Positions 51,461-60,550 of a DNA stretch of 64,000 nucleotides are shown here, in pieces. The stretch covers positions 5,291 to 69,290 of the forward strand of contig JAZKAR010000020.1 of assembly GCA_040389065.1 (NCBI GenBank), written 5' to 3'. The number at the start of each line of letters is the position of its first letter. The stretch's first letter is position 1. This stretch comes from JAZKAR01 sp040389065. Lineage in GTDB: Bacteria; Pseudomonadota; Gammaproteobacteria; Burkholderiales; Casimicrobiaceae. A program made the position numbers and the translations under genes. The notes beneath the pieces are model-generated. The model saw only the letters and a program-made list of their open reading frames with translations, did not search any database and had not been told where the DNA came from.

Positions 51461-54400
51461 TTAGTGGTCTCCTGAATGATTTGATGGCGCTAAGACTTCT
51501 CGATTGCCATTGGCTTGCATTGAAGAGACTAATCCGGCGGCTTCCATTTGCTCAATTAAACGTGCAGCGCGGTTGTATCCAATTCTAAGTTGCCGTTGTA
51601 CTAATGAAATCGATGCTCGGCGGCTTTTAATCACAATAGCAACCGCTTCATCATAAAGAGGGTCTTCTTCAGAGCCTTCAGTGGTAGTGCCTTCAAGCAT
51701 TGCACTTTCTTCTGGCTCTAAAATGCCTTCTACATAATTGGGCGCGCCTTGTGACTTCCAAAACTGTACAACGCGGTGAACCTCATGATCGGCTACAAAG
51801 GCACCATGCATTCGATGTGTAAAGCCTGTTCCAGGAGGTAAATACAGCATATCCCCCTGCCCTAAAAGAGCTTCAGCACCCATTTGATCTAAAATTGTGC
51901 GAGAGTCAATTTTGCTAGAGACTTGAAAGGCCACTCTTGAAGGTACATTGGCTTTAATCAAGCCAGTAATCACGTCAACAGAAGGGCGCTGAGTGGCTAA
52001 AATCAGGTGAATGCCAGCGGCACGTGCTTTTTGAGCTAACCGTGCGATGAGTTCCTCAATTTTTTTACCTGCTACCATCATTAAGTCTGCTAACTCATCA
52101 ATGATGACAACAATCATCGGCATAGGGTCAAGAGGTTCTGGTGAGTCAGGTGTAATTGTAGCGGGGTTGGTAATAGGCTTACCGGCCTTAATGGCTTCAT
52201 GAATTTTCTGATTGTAGCCTGCTAAATTACGAACGCCTAGCAATGACATTAATCGATAACGGCGATCCATTTCGCCTACGCACCAATTAAGGGCATGTGC
52301 AGCGAGTTTCATATCTGTTACTACAGGTGCCAGTAAATGCGGAATACCTTCATAGACAGAAAGCTCCAGCATTTTAGGGTCAATCATAATTAAACGTACT
52401 TCTTCAGGGGTGGCATGAAATAAAAGCGAAAGAATCATTGCATTTATCGCAACCGATTTCCCTGAGCCGGTGGTTCCTGCAACGAGCGCATGAGGCATTT
52501 TGGCAAGATCTGCCACTTGAGGATGCCCCGCAATATCTTGACCCATCGCTAAGGTAATTTTGCTTTCAGCATTTTTATAAACTGGGGCTTCTAAAATACT
52601 TAAGAGACGCACAATTTGGCGCTGAGGGTTGGGTATTTCTAAACCCATTGTGTTACGCCCAGGAATAGTTTCAACTACCCGAATACTGACTACTGAGAGT
52701 GCGCGTGCTAAATCTTTTACAAGATTAACAATCTGGCTACCTTTCACTCCACTCGCAGGCTCGATCTCAAAGCGAGTGATCACCGGCCCTGGGTGCCAGT
52801 CGACCACATTCACATTTACCCCAAACTCTTTTAATTTACTTTCAATCAACTCAGCCATCGATTTAAGTTTTTCAGGTGATTCGCCTTGCATAGGAGGAGG
52901 GCAAGGGTCAAGCAATTCTAACGAAGGTAGTGAAGGCTTTTTAGGAAAGGATGTTGTAGATGCTTGTGGCTGCGTTGCCTGGTGTGGAACTGAGGAGGAA
53001 AGCGTAGTCGTATGCATCAACGAATATGTATCAAACGGTTCTGCTTTGTCAGTTGCAGTAGAAGGTTCAGCAGTGGTTGCAGAAGACGTATTAGCGGGTG
53101 CTATTGCATGATCATCGCTGCTTACATCACTTAAATCTTTAGTCACTGGTATAGAGGCTGCTTCAGATACGGGTGCAGAAGCTACTTCAGATAGTGAAAC
53201 AGGAGTCTCAGGAGTCTCATTATGTTGAGTTTTATCTAGGGATAAATCAGGTTTATCGAGCGAAATAGCCAGAGAGGGAGATGTATTGTTTTCACTAGCG
53301 GTGCTGGCAACTTCTTGTTCTATAAAGGATGCGGAAGGTGCATCGCTATTTGGTTCTGAGGAGGCAAAGACGGTTATTGAATCTGGAGCAGCAATTACAC
53401 TAGGCGTAGTGGCTGATTCAGGGGTAGCGACTTCATCGGGAGTAGCGGCTGTGTCAGTTGTAATAGCGGGTGCCTGAGGAGACGAGGGAGCAACTTCTAA
53501 GGGAGCAACTAAAGGAGCAACAGCTGCTTCTATCGTTTTTTCGATGTTAACTTTTTCTTCATGAGCTACAAGCGTATGCTCTTGCGTTGTATTGATAGGC
53601 GTTTCTGATTCAATATGCGTAGCAGTAGGAAAACTGCCTAAGGTAGGTTCTTGACGATAATGTGATTGAGGAACCGTAGAAACTGGCAAATTGAACGAAA
53701 AGGTAAAAGGATTTTTCCATTTTCCTAAAAATGAGCCTAGGCGATCTTGAAAGGGTTCTAAGGCCACGGCGTCTTCAAAGCGATCTTGCCAGGTAGGGTC
53801 AGCCGCTGGTGTTTCAGGAGTGCCAGCCGTTTGCGCTGCGACGCCCTCTGTTGAGGGGGCATCAGTAGAAGAGGAGTTACTGCTAGCTGAAGTAGGAGCT
53901 GTTGGGGCAGCAGCAGAAAGCCCTGATTCGCCACCCCCCGAAAAGAATTTAGGCAATCGAGCTAAAAGTTTTTCATGAGGCGTTAGCGGCTGTTTGTTTT
54001 TGCGTTCTTGTGCTCTTGCTTCAGCGCGAACAGCAATATATGTTCTGCTATGTGTAAATAGGTGTAATGCCCAGCGCTCGCAGAAAATGCCAACTGTTTC
54101 AATTAAATGCAGCCAAGAGAGCCGCGTAATCATTGACCATCCTGTTGCGCATAAAAATATTAAAAGAAGCGTAATACCATACGTTCCCAGCACCTTTTGG
54201 CCCGCTGAACCAATAATACTACCTAACATACCGCCCGCACCTTGGGGAGGAAGTTCTGAAAAGCGAAATTGATATAAAGACTCAAGACCGCAGCTTCCAA
54301 TAATTAATAATATAAAACCGCCAATCCAGCGGTACAACGTTGTAATGGGCACCGATTCTCCTCTGCGCCGAAAATAATAGTGTCCTACCAAAAATACCCA

Positions 54401-54667
54401 ACCCGCAACTACCCACCACATGAGTGAATATCCAAACATTGAAAAACCAATATCTGAAAGCATGGCGCCTAACGCACCTCCTACGTTATGAACCTGGCCT
54501 TCACTTTCAGCGCCTACTTGCGACCAAGCGGGGTCATGAGGGTGATATGTTACCAAAACAAGTGTAATGTAAAGTTGTACGATTAAACCTAGCAGTAACG
54601 ATAGCTCCCGGCCACACCAGCCTAAAAGGGAACTATTATTTGTAGAAGGAGTAGGTCTATTCGCCAT
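51461..54667 (-). CDS. ftsK: DNA translocase FtsK
   Basis: 1068 residues, longer than average because of the linker. Four or five N-terminal membrane helices (about 15-200) anchor it at the septum. A linker of about 370 residues (235-600) is very rich in Ala, Ser, Thr, Pro and Glu, with imperfect repeats of SEVAS-, TTP- and ATP-type. The motor has GTTGSGKSVAINAM (Walker A), IDPKMLELSVYEGIPHLL, VVIIDELADLMM (Walker B) and RIAFQVSSKIDSRTILD-like VPSRVAFQVSSKIDSRTI. The gamma winged helix at the end (SRRASISLVQRQLRIGYNRAARLIEQME) reads KOPS sites. It moves terminus DNA at division and activates XerCD. Confidence 0.98.
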   Translation of the reverse strand: MANRPTPSTNNSSLLGWCGRELSLLLGLIVQLYITLVLVTYHPHDPAWSQVGAESEGQVHNVGGALGAMLSDIGFSMFGYSLMWWVVAGWVFLVGHYYFRRRGESVPITTLYRWIGGFILLIIGSCGLESLYQFRFSELPPQGAGGMLGSIIGSAGQKVLGTYGITLLLIFLCATGWSMITRLSWLHLIETVGIFCERWALHLFTHSRTYIAVRAEARAQERKNKQPLTPHEKLLARLPKFFSGGGESGLSAAAPTAPTSASSNSSSTDAPSTEGVAAQTAGTPETPAADPTWQDRFEDAVALEPFQDRLGSFLGKWKNPFTFSFNLPVSTVPQSHYRQEPTLGSFPTATHIESETPINTTQEHTLVAHEEKVNIEKTIEAAVAPLVAPLEVAPSSPQAPAITTDTAATPDEVATPESATTPSVIAAPDSITVFASSEPNSDAPSASFIEQEVASTASENNTSPSLAISLDKPDLSLDKTQHNETPETPVSLSEVASAPVSEAASIPVTKDLSDVSSDDHAIAPANTSSATTAEPSTATDKAEPFDTYSLMHTTTLSSSVPHQATQPQASTTSFPKKPSLPSLELLDPCPPPMQGESPEKLKSMAELIESKLKEFGVNVNVVDWHPGPVITRFEIEPASGVKGSQIVNLVKDLARALSVVSIRVVETIPGRNTMGLEIPNPQRQIVRLLSILEAPVYKNAESKITLAMGQDIAGHPQVADLAKMPHALVAGTTGSGKSVAINAMILSLLFHATPEEVRLIMIDPKMLELSVYEGIPHLLAPVVTDMKLAAHALNWCVGEMDRRYRLMSLLGVRNLAGYNQKIHEAIKAGKPITNPATITPDSPEPLDPMPMIVVIIDELADLMMVAGKKIEELIARLAQKARAAGIHLILATQRPSVDVITGLIKANVPSRVAFQVSSKIDSRTILDQMGAEALLGQGDMLYLPPGTGFTHRMHGAFVADHEVHRVVQFWKSQGAPNYVEGILEPEESAMLEGTTTEGSEEDPLYDEAVAIVIKSRRASISLVQRQLRIGYNRAARLIEQMEAAGLVSSMQANGNREVLAPSNHSGDH

Positions 54668-55386
54668 GAAGGGAATCCTTAATAATACTGTTTACTCTGC
54701 CATATTTAATTTAAAACGTTAACGTCCATTTGCTATATATAAAAATTCATTAGTTTCAATCTTTCAACATTAGGTTCAAAAATTAAGTTAAAAATATTTA
54801 AAAAATATGAGTAACTTGTCTTAACAAGTTGAAAGAATAAAGGTATTTTTTAATTGATCAGCATTTCTCATCATGGCCATAGGTAGGGGGCACCCCCTAT
54901 AGCTATGACGCTTTTTCGTGCCTTGTTCAATCAAAAATTCCTTTTTTCCACTTTTTAACATTGTTGAGATAAGGTACTAGGGTTAGTGTTTATTTAGCTA
55001 GTCATACTGAGGTATGATGAATATCTTAGCATTTACTCTGCATTGCTCTAACAGCATGATGATATCTTGCTGTACTTTTACTATGTACTATCTTCAACCT
55101 AGAACGGTTTTTCGTGAATTCTGTGCAGATAATACATCTGCTAGTCATTTTCAGAAACGTGAAAGAAATAACTTAACACTTTTACGTGTTATCTAGCGAA
55201 TTCTGTAGTGTGAAAAAGGTGGCTTGAAGCACTAGACTTCTCTTCTCATCCCTTGAATCAGAGCGGGCTGTGTGCGAATAGAGCGTATTGTACGATGTGA
55301 GAGGGTAAGAGTGTCTATAACTAGCGCTTTCGCGTTACAATGGTATATCTCCAAAAAGCTTACTAAGGCGGGAATAGGTATCTCCT
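54668..55386. other. 719-bp intergenic region between ftsK and ubiE
   Basis: No convincing gene. It contains a GGGGG-CA-CCCCC mini-palindrome near 54887, a TCATAC-TGAG-GTATGA hairpin near 55003-55018 and an AACAC/GTGTT hairpin near 55170. A 60-codon ORF at 55014 has no ribosome-binding site and no protein features. trxB, the usual divergent neighbour of ftsK in betaproteobacteria, is missing. Confidence 0.6.
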
Positions 55387-56130
55387 ATGGATAATTTAAC
55401 GCAAACGCATTTTGGTTTTCAAACGGTGTCACCTCAAGAAAAACGCCAAAAGGTTAATGAAGTATTTGATTCTGTTGCTTCGCGCTACGACCGCATGAAT
55501 GATTTGATGTCATTTGGTTTGCACCGGGTTTGGAAGCGTCTTGCGGTTTGCATTGCACGTATTCGCCCTGAGCATCGAGTCCTTGATCTGGCAGGGGGTA
55601 CTGGCGATCTCGCACGCTTAATTTTGCCTCGACTCAAGTCTCCAGATCAACTGGTTTTAGCAGATTTAAACAGCAGTATGTTAACAGTAGGTAGAAACCG
55701 CTTATTAGATTCTGGCTATGTTGTTTCTGCTGTGCAATGTAATGCAGAGCACTTACCTTTTGCTTCACGTTCATTTGATCGCGTGACTATTTCGTTTGGC
55801 TTAAGAAATGTGGTGCATAAAGAGCAGGCGCTTTCTGAGCTGGCTCGTGTACTAAGGCCTGGTGGTGAAGCCTATATTCTTGAGTTTTCACCGACCCCAC
55901 ATCCACTCATCCAAAAAACCTATGATTGGTACAGTTTTAATATTTTACCAAAAATGGGGCAATGGGTTGCTGAAGATGCTTCCAGTTATCAATATTTAGC
56001 TGAATCTATTCGGATGCATCCTAAACCCGATGAGCTAGGTTCAATGATGGGGCGCGCAGGGTTTGATCGCGTAGAGTGGTTTTCATTGGCGGCAGGTATA
56101 GTAGTGCTGCACCGTGGTATTGTGTATTAA
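55387..56130 (+). CDS. ubiE: ubiquinone/menaquinone C-methyltransferase UbiE
   Basis: 247 residues. Landmarks of the family are present: THFGFQTVSPQEKRQKVNEVFDSVASRYDRMNDLMSFG cut by the helix border, the SAM-binding VLDLAGGTGDLA, VTISFGLRNVVHKEQAL, GGEAYILEFS and ESIRMHPKPDEL. It carries out the C-methylation step of ubiquinone (and, where present, menaquinone) synthesis. It heads the ubiE-Tim44-like-ubiJ-ubiB group; the 207-bp spacing to the next gene suggests a separate promoter there. Confidence 0.97.
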   Translation: MDNLTQTHFGFQTVSPQEKRQKVNEVFDSVASRYDRMNDLMSFGLHRVWKRLAVCIARIRPEHRVLDLAGGTGDLARLILPRLKSPDQLVLADLNSSMLTVGRNRLLDSGYVVSAVQCNAEHLPFASRSFDRVTISFGLRNVVHKEQALSELARVLRPGGEAYILEFSPTPHPLIQKTYDWYSFNILPKMGQWVAEDASSYQYLAESIRMHPKPDELGSMMGRAGFDRVEWFSLAAGIVVLHRGIVY

Positions 56131-56337
56131 AACCTTATAAAATAAAATAGTTATAAACCATGAATGACTCACATTTACTTCAAAGATGTTGAAGCATCGT
56201 GTTATAGTTTTGTTTAAAGCATGTGTTTTACGCTGTACGAAAGCAATTGTGCGTAATTTCTAAATATAAAAAATAATGAATTGATTTCTTATTGGATTTT
56301 TACACATGTGCATTGATTAATGTTCAGAGGAAAATAT

Positions 56338-57435
56338 ATGTATAGAAAGCGCTTGCAGTCTGTAGTGCAGCTTATGCTTGCGGCGAGTTTTTTAACTTCT
56401 TCTCTTATTGCAACGGTTGAGGCTGCCCGTCCGTGCAGTAGTTGTTATCCTGGTATTAACCGTAATCGACCACGGCCTACCTTACGTTCTGCTAACGAAG
56501 TTCAATCAGAGCGTCGTTCAGTACCAGAGGCATCTTCCGCCTCTTCTAATCGTTCAACAGCTTCGGACTCAACAATCACTAACTCTTCAACTTCTTCTAC
56601 CTCCTCCATTTCTATCCAGCAGCAGCCACCAGCGGCTACGCCTCAAACTCAGATGAGCAGCGCTTATCGTCCTTCACAATATGCTGCCGCGGAGCCAGCT
56701 AAACGCTCTTGGCTGGCACCTTTGGCAGGTGTGGCAGCAGGTTTGGGTTTATCCAAATTATTTGGAGGTTCAGCTAATGCTGGTTCCAGCACGGGAATCT
56801 ATTGGTTATTGTTAATCGTATTGGGTATTGCCTTGCTATGGTGGTTTTTGCGCCGTCGCCGTTCATTACAGGCCGACCAGTATGATACGCAGGCCCCTGC
56901 ATATGCAGCTCAACCAGCCAATATTGATTCCAGCACATCTTTAAAGGAAGGCTGGGCGGCTGACCATGAAAGCAAAGACGCTTTTGTAAATAAGAAGCAT
57001 ACCGTGTCATTTGCAAGTGACCCTTCATTTAACACAACCGCTAATCCTAAAGATAAAGTATTGCCTGATCAAAATGCTTTTTTGCATGCTGCTCGTCAGT
57101 ATTTTCTTTCTTTACAAGCCGCCTTTGATAAAGGTGATCTTGAGCCTTTTCATGATTGGATGGTGCCAGAGTTGCGCGATGATTTAATTGCACAAATCAA
57201 AGAGCGTAATCAAGCAGTGAACAAAACAGAAATATTGACGCTGAGTGCCGACGTACTAGAAGAAAAAGCAGATACAGATGCAAATTGGGTAACTGTTCGC
57301 TTTAATGGTACAACGCGTGAGGGGTCTGATCCCACTCCTCAGGCATTTAATGAAGCATGGCATTTTAAGCAATGTCGCCGTACATCAAATGACCCGTGGA
57401 AACTAGCGGGCATTGATCCTTTGAGTGATGAGTAA
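56338..57435 (+). CDS. Tim44-like domain membrane protein
   Basis: 365 residues from ATG 56338, with AGAGGAAAA upstream; an ATG at 56320 lies ahead of that site. Order: signal peptide (ends ...ATVEAA), a CSSC segment, a Ser/Thr/Gln-rich low-complexity region (about 55-115), a Gly/Ala-rich GVAAGLGLSKLFGGSA, one membrane helix (GIYWLLLIVLGIALLWWFLRR), and a C-terminal Tim44-like domain (about 245-360) with FLHAARQYFLSLQAAFDKGDLEPFHDWM and EAWHFKQCRRTSNDPWKLAGIDPL. Betaproteobacteria carry this protein between ubiE and ubiJ. The function is not known; membrane quality control or ubiquinone complex support are possibilities. Confidence 0.88.
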   Translation: MYRKRLQSVVQLMLAASFLTSSLIATVEAARPCSSCYPGINRNRPRPTLRSANEVQSERRSVPEASSASSNRSTASDSTITNSSTSSTSSISIQQQPPAATPQTQMSSAYRPSQYAAAEPAKRSWLAPLAGVAAGLGLSKLFGGSANAGSSTGIYWLLLIVLGIALLWWFLRRRRSLQADQYDTQAPAYAAQPANIDSSTSLKEGWAADHESKDAFVNKKHTVSFASDPSFNTTANPKDKVLPDQNAFLHAARQYFLSLQAAFDKGDLEPFHDWMVPELRDDLIAQIKERNQAVNKTEILTLSADVLEEKADTDANWVTVRFNGTTREGSDPTPQAFNEAWHFKQCRRTSNDPWKLAGIDPLSDE

Positions 57436-57504
57436 AGTTTGTCATTAGTGTGTTATTAAGGGCCAATGCTTCTGGTAAATAGTATCAACCTTTTTTAGGT
57501 GCGC

Positions 57505-58173
57505 ATGTTACGTTCTCGTGCTGAAAAACTGTTAACACGTCTAAGTGGAGTGGTAAATCTTGCAGAAGGTTTAACTGCGCCTAAATCACTAAGGCTAAAG
57601 CCTTGGGGAGGCGTGTTGCTATTGAATCCTGATGGCGAATGGCAAATTTTCACACCTGGCGAATGGCCTGCTGCTAACACTACCGATGTAGTTATTTGCT
57701 GGCAACCCGAGCAATGGGCAAAGTGGATGCAAGGTGCATTAGCCGGCTGGTGGTCAGTTTCACTTAAAGATGGCATTAGTATTGAGGGCGATGTAGCTTG
57801 GGCCATGGGCTTATACCAGCGTTTGCAAATGTTACCTTGGTGGTATAACCATCAATTACAGCATGCATCTACGCCCTCACTTTTTTCTTTTATGCATAGA
57901 GTAGGGCAAAAAGCCTTCAGTGATGTAAAAACCTTATTATCTGCCAGTGCTGTATTGATTGAAGATGGTTTAAAAGAAAGCGGTTTAGGGCTTCCTCGCC
58001 CTATGATAATAGGCTCATGGGCGAATCAGGTTATTTTGTTGCATGAAGCGGTTGAGCGATGTGAGGCTCGTTTGAATCAATTTGAAGCTCTTTCCGCCAC
58101 TCCTAATTCTATAAATATAGTAAGCAAAACAACTTCTCAATCTGGGCAACCATCTATGTCTTTAGTGCGTTGA
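57505..58173 (+). CDS. ubiJ: ubiquinone biosynthesis accessory factor UbiJ (SCP2 domain)
   Basis: 222 residues from ATG 57505; a GTG two codons earlier is possible. The N-terminal SCP2-like lipid-binding domain spans roughly residues 10-105 (GGVLLLNPDGEWQIF, ...MQGALAGWWSVSLKDGISIEGDVAWAMGLYQRLQ), followed by a helical C-terminal part with EAVERCEARLNQFEAL. UbiJ binds the lipid intermediates and helps assemble the ubiquinone-synthesis complex. Its stop is one base before the ubiB start, so the two are co-translated; order and position match other betaproteobacteria. Confidence 0.88.
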   Translation: MLRSRAEKLLTRLSGVVNLAEGLTAPKSLRLKPWGGVLLLNPDGEWQIFTPGEWPAANTTDVVICWQPEQWAKWMQGALAGWWSVSLKDGISIEGDVAWAMGLYQRLQMLPWWYNHQLQHASTPSLFSFMHRVGQKAFSDVKTLLSASAVLIEDGLKESGLGLPRPMIIGSWANQVILLHEAVERCEARLNQFEALSATPNSINIVSKTTSQSGQPSMSLVR

Positions 58174-58174
58174 T

Positions 58175-59737
58175 ATGTATTTATTTAGGTTATTACGCAT
58201 CTTGCGCGTTATTTTGCGCTTCCGGCTTGATACACTTTGCGTAGAAATGGCACAGCGTACAGCTCCAGGGTTACCATCGCCGAGCTTTAGAATACGTATT
58301 CTCATATGGTTATTATCTTATCGTGTTTCTAAACAATTACCCCCACGAGCATTGCGATTACGTTTGGCTTTAGAATGTTTGGGGCCTATTTTCGTTAAGT
58401 TTGGGCAAATGCTTTCCACCCGGCGAGATATGTTAGCGCCTGATTTTGCTGATGAGCTTGCACGCTTACAAGATCAAGTAGAGCCTTTTCCTTATGCAGA
58501 GGTTCGTGATATTTTAGAAAGAGCCTATGGCGAGTCTCCTGAAAAAATATTTCGAAGTTTTGATCCGATTCCTGTGGCAAGTGCTTCAATGGCACAAGTA
58601 CATTTTGCAGAGCTTCATACCGGCGAGTGTATTGCAGTAAAAGTGTTACGTCCTAATTTACGCCAGGTGATAGAACAAGACATTGCGTTGCTAAAAATAT
58701 TGGCTAACTGGCTTGAGCGCTTTAGTGCAGATGGAAAGCGCTTGCGGCCGTTAGAGGTGGTTCAAGAGTTTCACAAGCATCTTGTTGATGAAGTAGATTT
58801 ATTGCGCGAAGCTTCTAATGCAGCGCAATTAAGACGTAATTTTTTGAACTCGCCTCTACTTTATGTACCCAGTGTTGATTGGCCCCTATGCCGCAATGAA
58901 GTCATGGTGATGGAGCGTATTAAGGGAGTGCCAGTTAATCAGATCGATCGTATTCAAAGCATGGGCGTGTCATTGCCCTTATTAGCGCGAACGGGTGTAG
59001 AGATATTTTTTACTCAGGTTTTTCGAGATGGTTTTTTTCATGCCGATATGCATCCAGGTAATGTGTTAGTAGGAGAAGATGGTCGATACATTGCGCTTGA
59101 TTTTGGAATCATGGGCACCTTAAACGATCAAGATAAACATTATTTAGCACGTAACTTTTTATCTTTTTTTCGGCGTGATTACCGCGGCGTAGCGCTAGCC
59201 CACGTTGAATCAGGTTGGGCACCTGCGGATACTCGGTTGGATGAATTTGAGGCAGCCATACGGGCGGTATGTGAACCCATTTTTGATCGGCCTTTAAAAG
59301 AAATTTCTTTTGCACGTTTACTTATTCGTTTGTTTCAGACATCGCGCCGTTTCAATGTACAAGTACAGCCTCAGTTGGTACTGCTACAAAAAACGTTGCT
59401 GAATATTGAAGGATTAGGGCGTGAGCTTGATCCTGATCTTGATTTATGGAAAACCGCCAAGCCTTTTTTAGAGCGTTGGATGTCTGAGCAAATAGGCTGG
59501 CGCTCAATCATAAAGTCTATGCAGCATGAGTTTCCTTACTGGATGGATGTATTGCCGCGTTTACCGCGATTAATCGATCAGCAGTTCAGGCAATCACAAG
59601 CTAATTTGCGTTTGCGTGAGCAAAGTTTACTACTGGAAGAAAAGCGTTTACAGCTTTGGGGGCGCGCACTTTATATTGCTTTAGTCTTGGGGCTATTGAT
59701 CATCGTTTGTTTTTGGAGTTTAAGGTATAAAGTGTAA
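58175..59737 (+). CDS. ubiB: ubiquinone biosynthesis atypical kinase/ATPase UbiB
   Basis: 520 residues, the standard UbiB length. The KxGQ motif is FVKFGQMLSTRRDMLAPDFADEL; the Ala-rich nucleotide loop is PVASASMAQVHFAEL; the Lys of IAVKVLRP and GFFHADMHPGNVLV plus YIALDFGIMG complete the atypical kinase core. Two hydrophobic helices at the C-terminus (LYIALVLGLLIIVCFW) anchor it in the membrane. UbiB-type ATPases support ubiquinone synthesis or lipid extraction rather than phosphorylating proteins. Its stop codon is the first three bases of a perfect 19-bp inverted repeat. Confidence 0.97.
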   Translation: MYLFRLLRILRVILRFRLDTLCVEMAQRTAPGLPSPSFRIRILIWLLSYRVSKQLPPRALRLRLALECLGPIFVKFGQMLSTRRDMLAPDFADELARLQDQVEPFPYAEVRDILERAYGESPEKIFRSFDPIPVASASMAQVHFAELHTGECIAVKVLRPNLRQVIEQDIALLKILANWLERFSADGKRLRPLEVVQEFHKHLVDEVDLLREASNAAQLRRNFLNSPLLYVPSVDWPLCRNEVMVMERIKGVPVNQIDRIQSMGVSLPLLARTGVEIFFTQVFRDGFFHADMHPGNVLVGEDGRYIALDFGIMGTLNDQDKHYLARNFLSFFRRDYRGVALAHVESGWAPADTRLDEFEAAIRAVCEPIFDRPLKEISFARLLIRLFQTSRRFNVQVQPQLVLLQKTLLNIEGLGRELDPDLDLWKTAKPFLERWMSEQIGWRSIIKSMQHEFPYWMDVLPRLPRLIDQQFRQSQANLRLREQSLLLEEKRLQLWGRALYIALVLGLLIIVCFWSLRYKV

Positions 59738-59776
59738 GTTCTCATATTTCTGTATTGACAGAAATATGAGAACTTA
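59735..59776. terminator. perfect 19-bp inverted repeat at the ubiB stop
   Basis: Arms TAAGTTCTCATATTTCTGT / ACAGAAATATGAGAACTTA with a 4-base loop. There is no T-run, so it is either a weak terminator or an mRNA 3'-end hairpin. A related half-size palindrome (ATTTCTGTTTTAACAGAAAT) occurs about 130 bp on, near 59901-59920. The rest of the 235-bp gap holds no gene. Confidence 0.6.
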
Positions 59777-59972
59777 CCATAATCTAATGAGCAAAATAAA
59801 AAGTATTAAGAACCTATTTGAATCCTATCGCAGCCGCAACTGATAATGAATGGCTTTGATATAGTATTTAAGTGATTCAAGGTACTTTTTTTTGATCATA
59901 TATTTCTGTTTTAACAGAAATGACAGTAATAATAATCTAAGTGGTCGCTTGTATGGCGGGTAGGAGTAAGTA

Positions 59973-60407
59973 ATGTTAACGCTTTTATATGATGGATTAT
60001 GCCCATTGTGTTGTTTAGAAATACATTTTCTTCAACAGCGTAATACACAGAATAATTTACAGTTTATAGATATCAGGCATACAGATTTTAAAGAAGAAGA
60101 GTGGGGCGTAAAGATTGAAGATCTAATGGCGATCATTCATGCCAGAAAACCAGATGGAAGCTATATTAAAGGCGTCGATGTATTTATAGCCTCTTATCAA
60201 GCAATTGGATTGCAACGTCTAACACAATTAGTTCAGGTAAAATCGGTAAGATTCTTAGCAGATAAAGCTTACATTCATTTTGCAAAGCATAGGCAAACCA
60301 TCTCTAAAATACTGTCGCCTTTCATTTATATTATCTTTTATTTAAAAGGGCGAAGAGCGTTAAAGAATTCACAGCGCTGTAAAGAGGGTTTATGCGAACT
60401 ACAATAG
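59973..60407 (+). CDS. DCC-family thiol-disulfide oxidoreductase-like protein (DUF393/YuxK)
   Basis: 144 residues. The family motif YDGLCPLCCLEIHFL (DGxCxxC) is at residues 6-20, followed by LQFIDIRH and the VDVFIASYQAIGL segment in place of the usual VxAFxxxW. A hydrophobic helix (ILSPFIYIIFYLKG) lies near the end. DCC proteins have a thioredoxin-like fold and a presumed redox role, but no well-defined substrate. It is a lone gene; nothing nearby specifies a partner. Confidence 0.85.
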   Translation: MLTLLYDGLCPLCCLEIHFLQQRNTQNNLQFIDIRHTDFKEEEWGVKIEDLMAIIHARKPDGSYIKGVDVFIASYQAIGLQRLTQLVQVKSVRFLADKAYIHFAKHRQTISKILSPFIYIIFYLKGRRALKNSQRCKEGLCELQ

Positions 60408-60550
60408 AAAAGCAGACGTGGTACTAAAAGACAGCTGGTTAAATATTTATTTTTAATAGTATTTCTGTTTTTTGGTAAATGTAAATGATGGGTTCCGTAA
60501 GTAATTATTAGGTACAATTTTTAGAAAAACGGTGTGTATAAGGAGATCAT

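Noticed and set aside
52629..53111. 160-codon ORF antisense to ftsK
   Set aside because: It is a shadow of the Ala/Ser/Thr/Pro-rich FtsK linker; low-complexity coding sequence keeps the opposite frame open.
54755..54800. GGTTCAAA as a tRNA T-loop in the ftsK-ubiE gap
   Set aside because: No acceptor, D or anticodon stems can be formed around it.
55014..55196. 60-codon ORF in the ftsK-ubiE gap
   Set aside because: No ribosome-binding site, no signal peptide or domain; the surrounding DNA looks non-coding.
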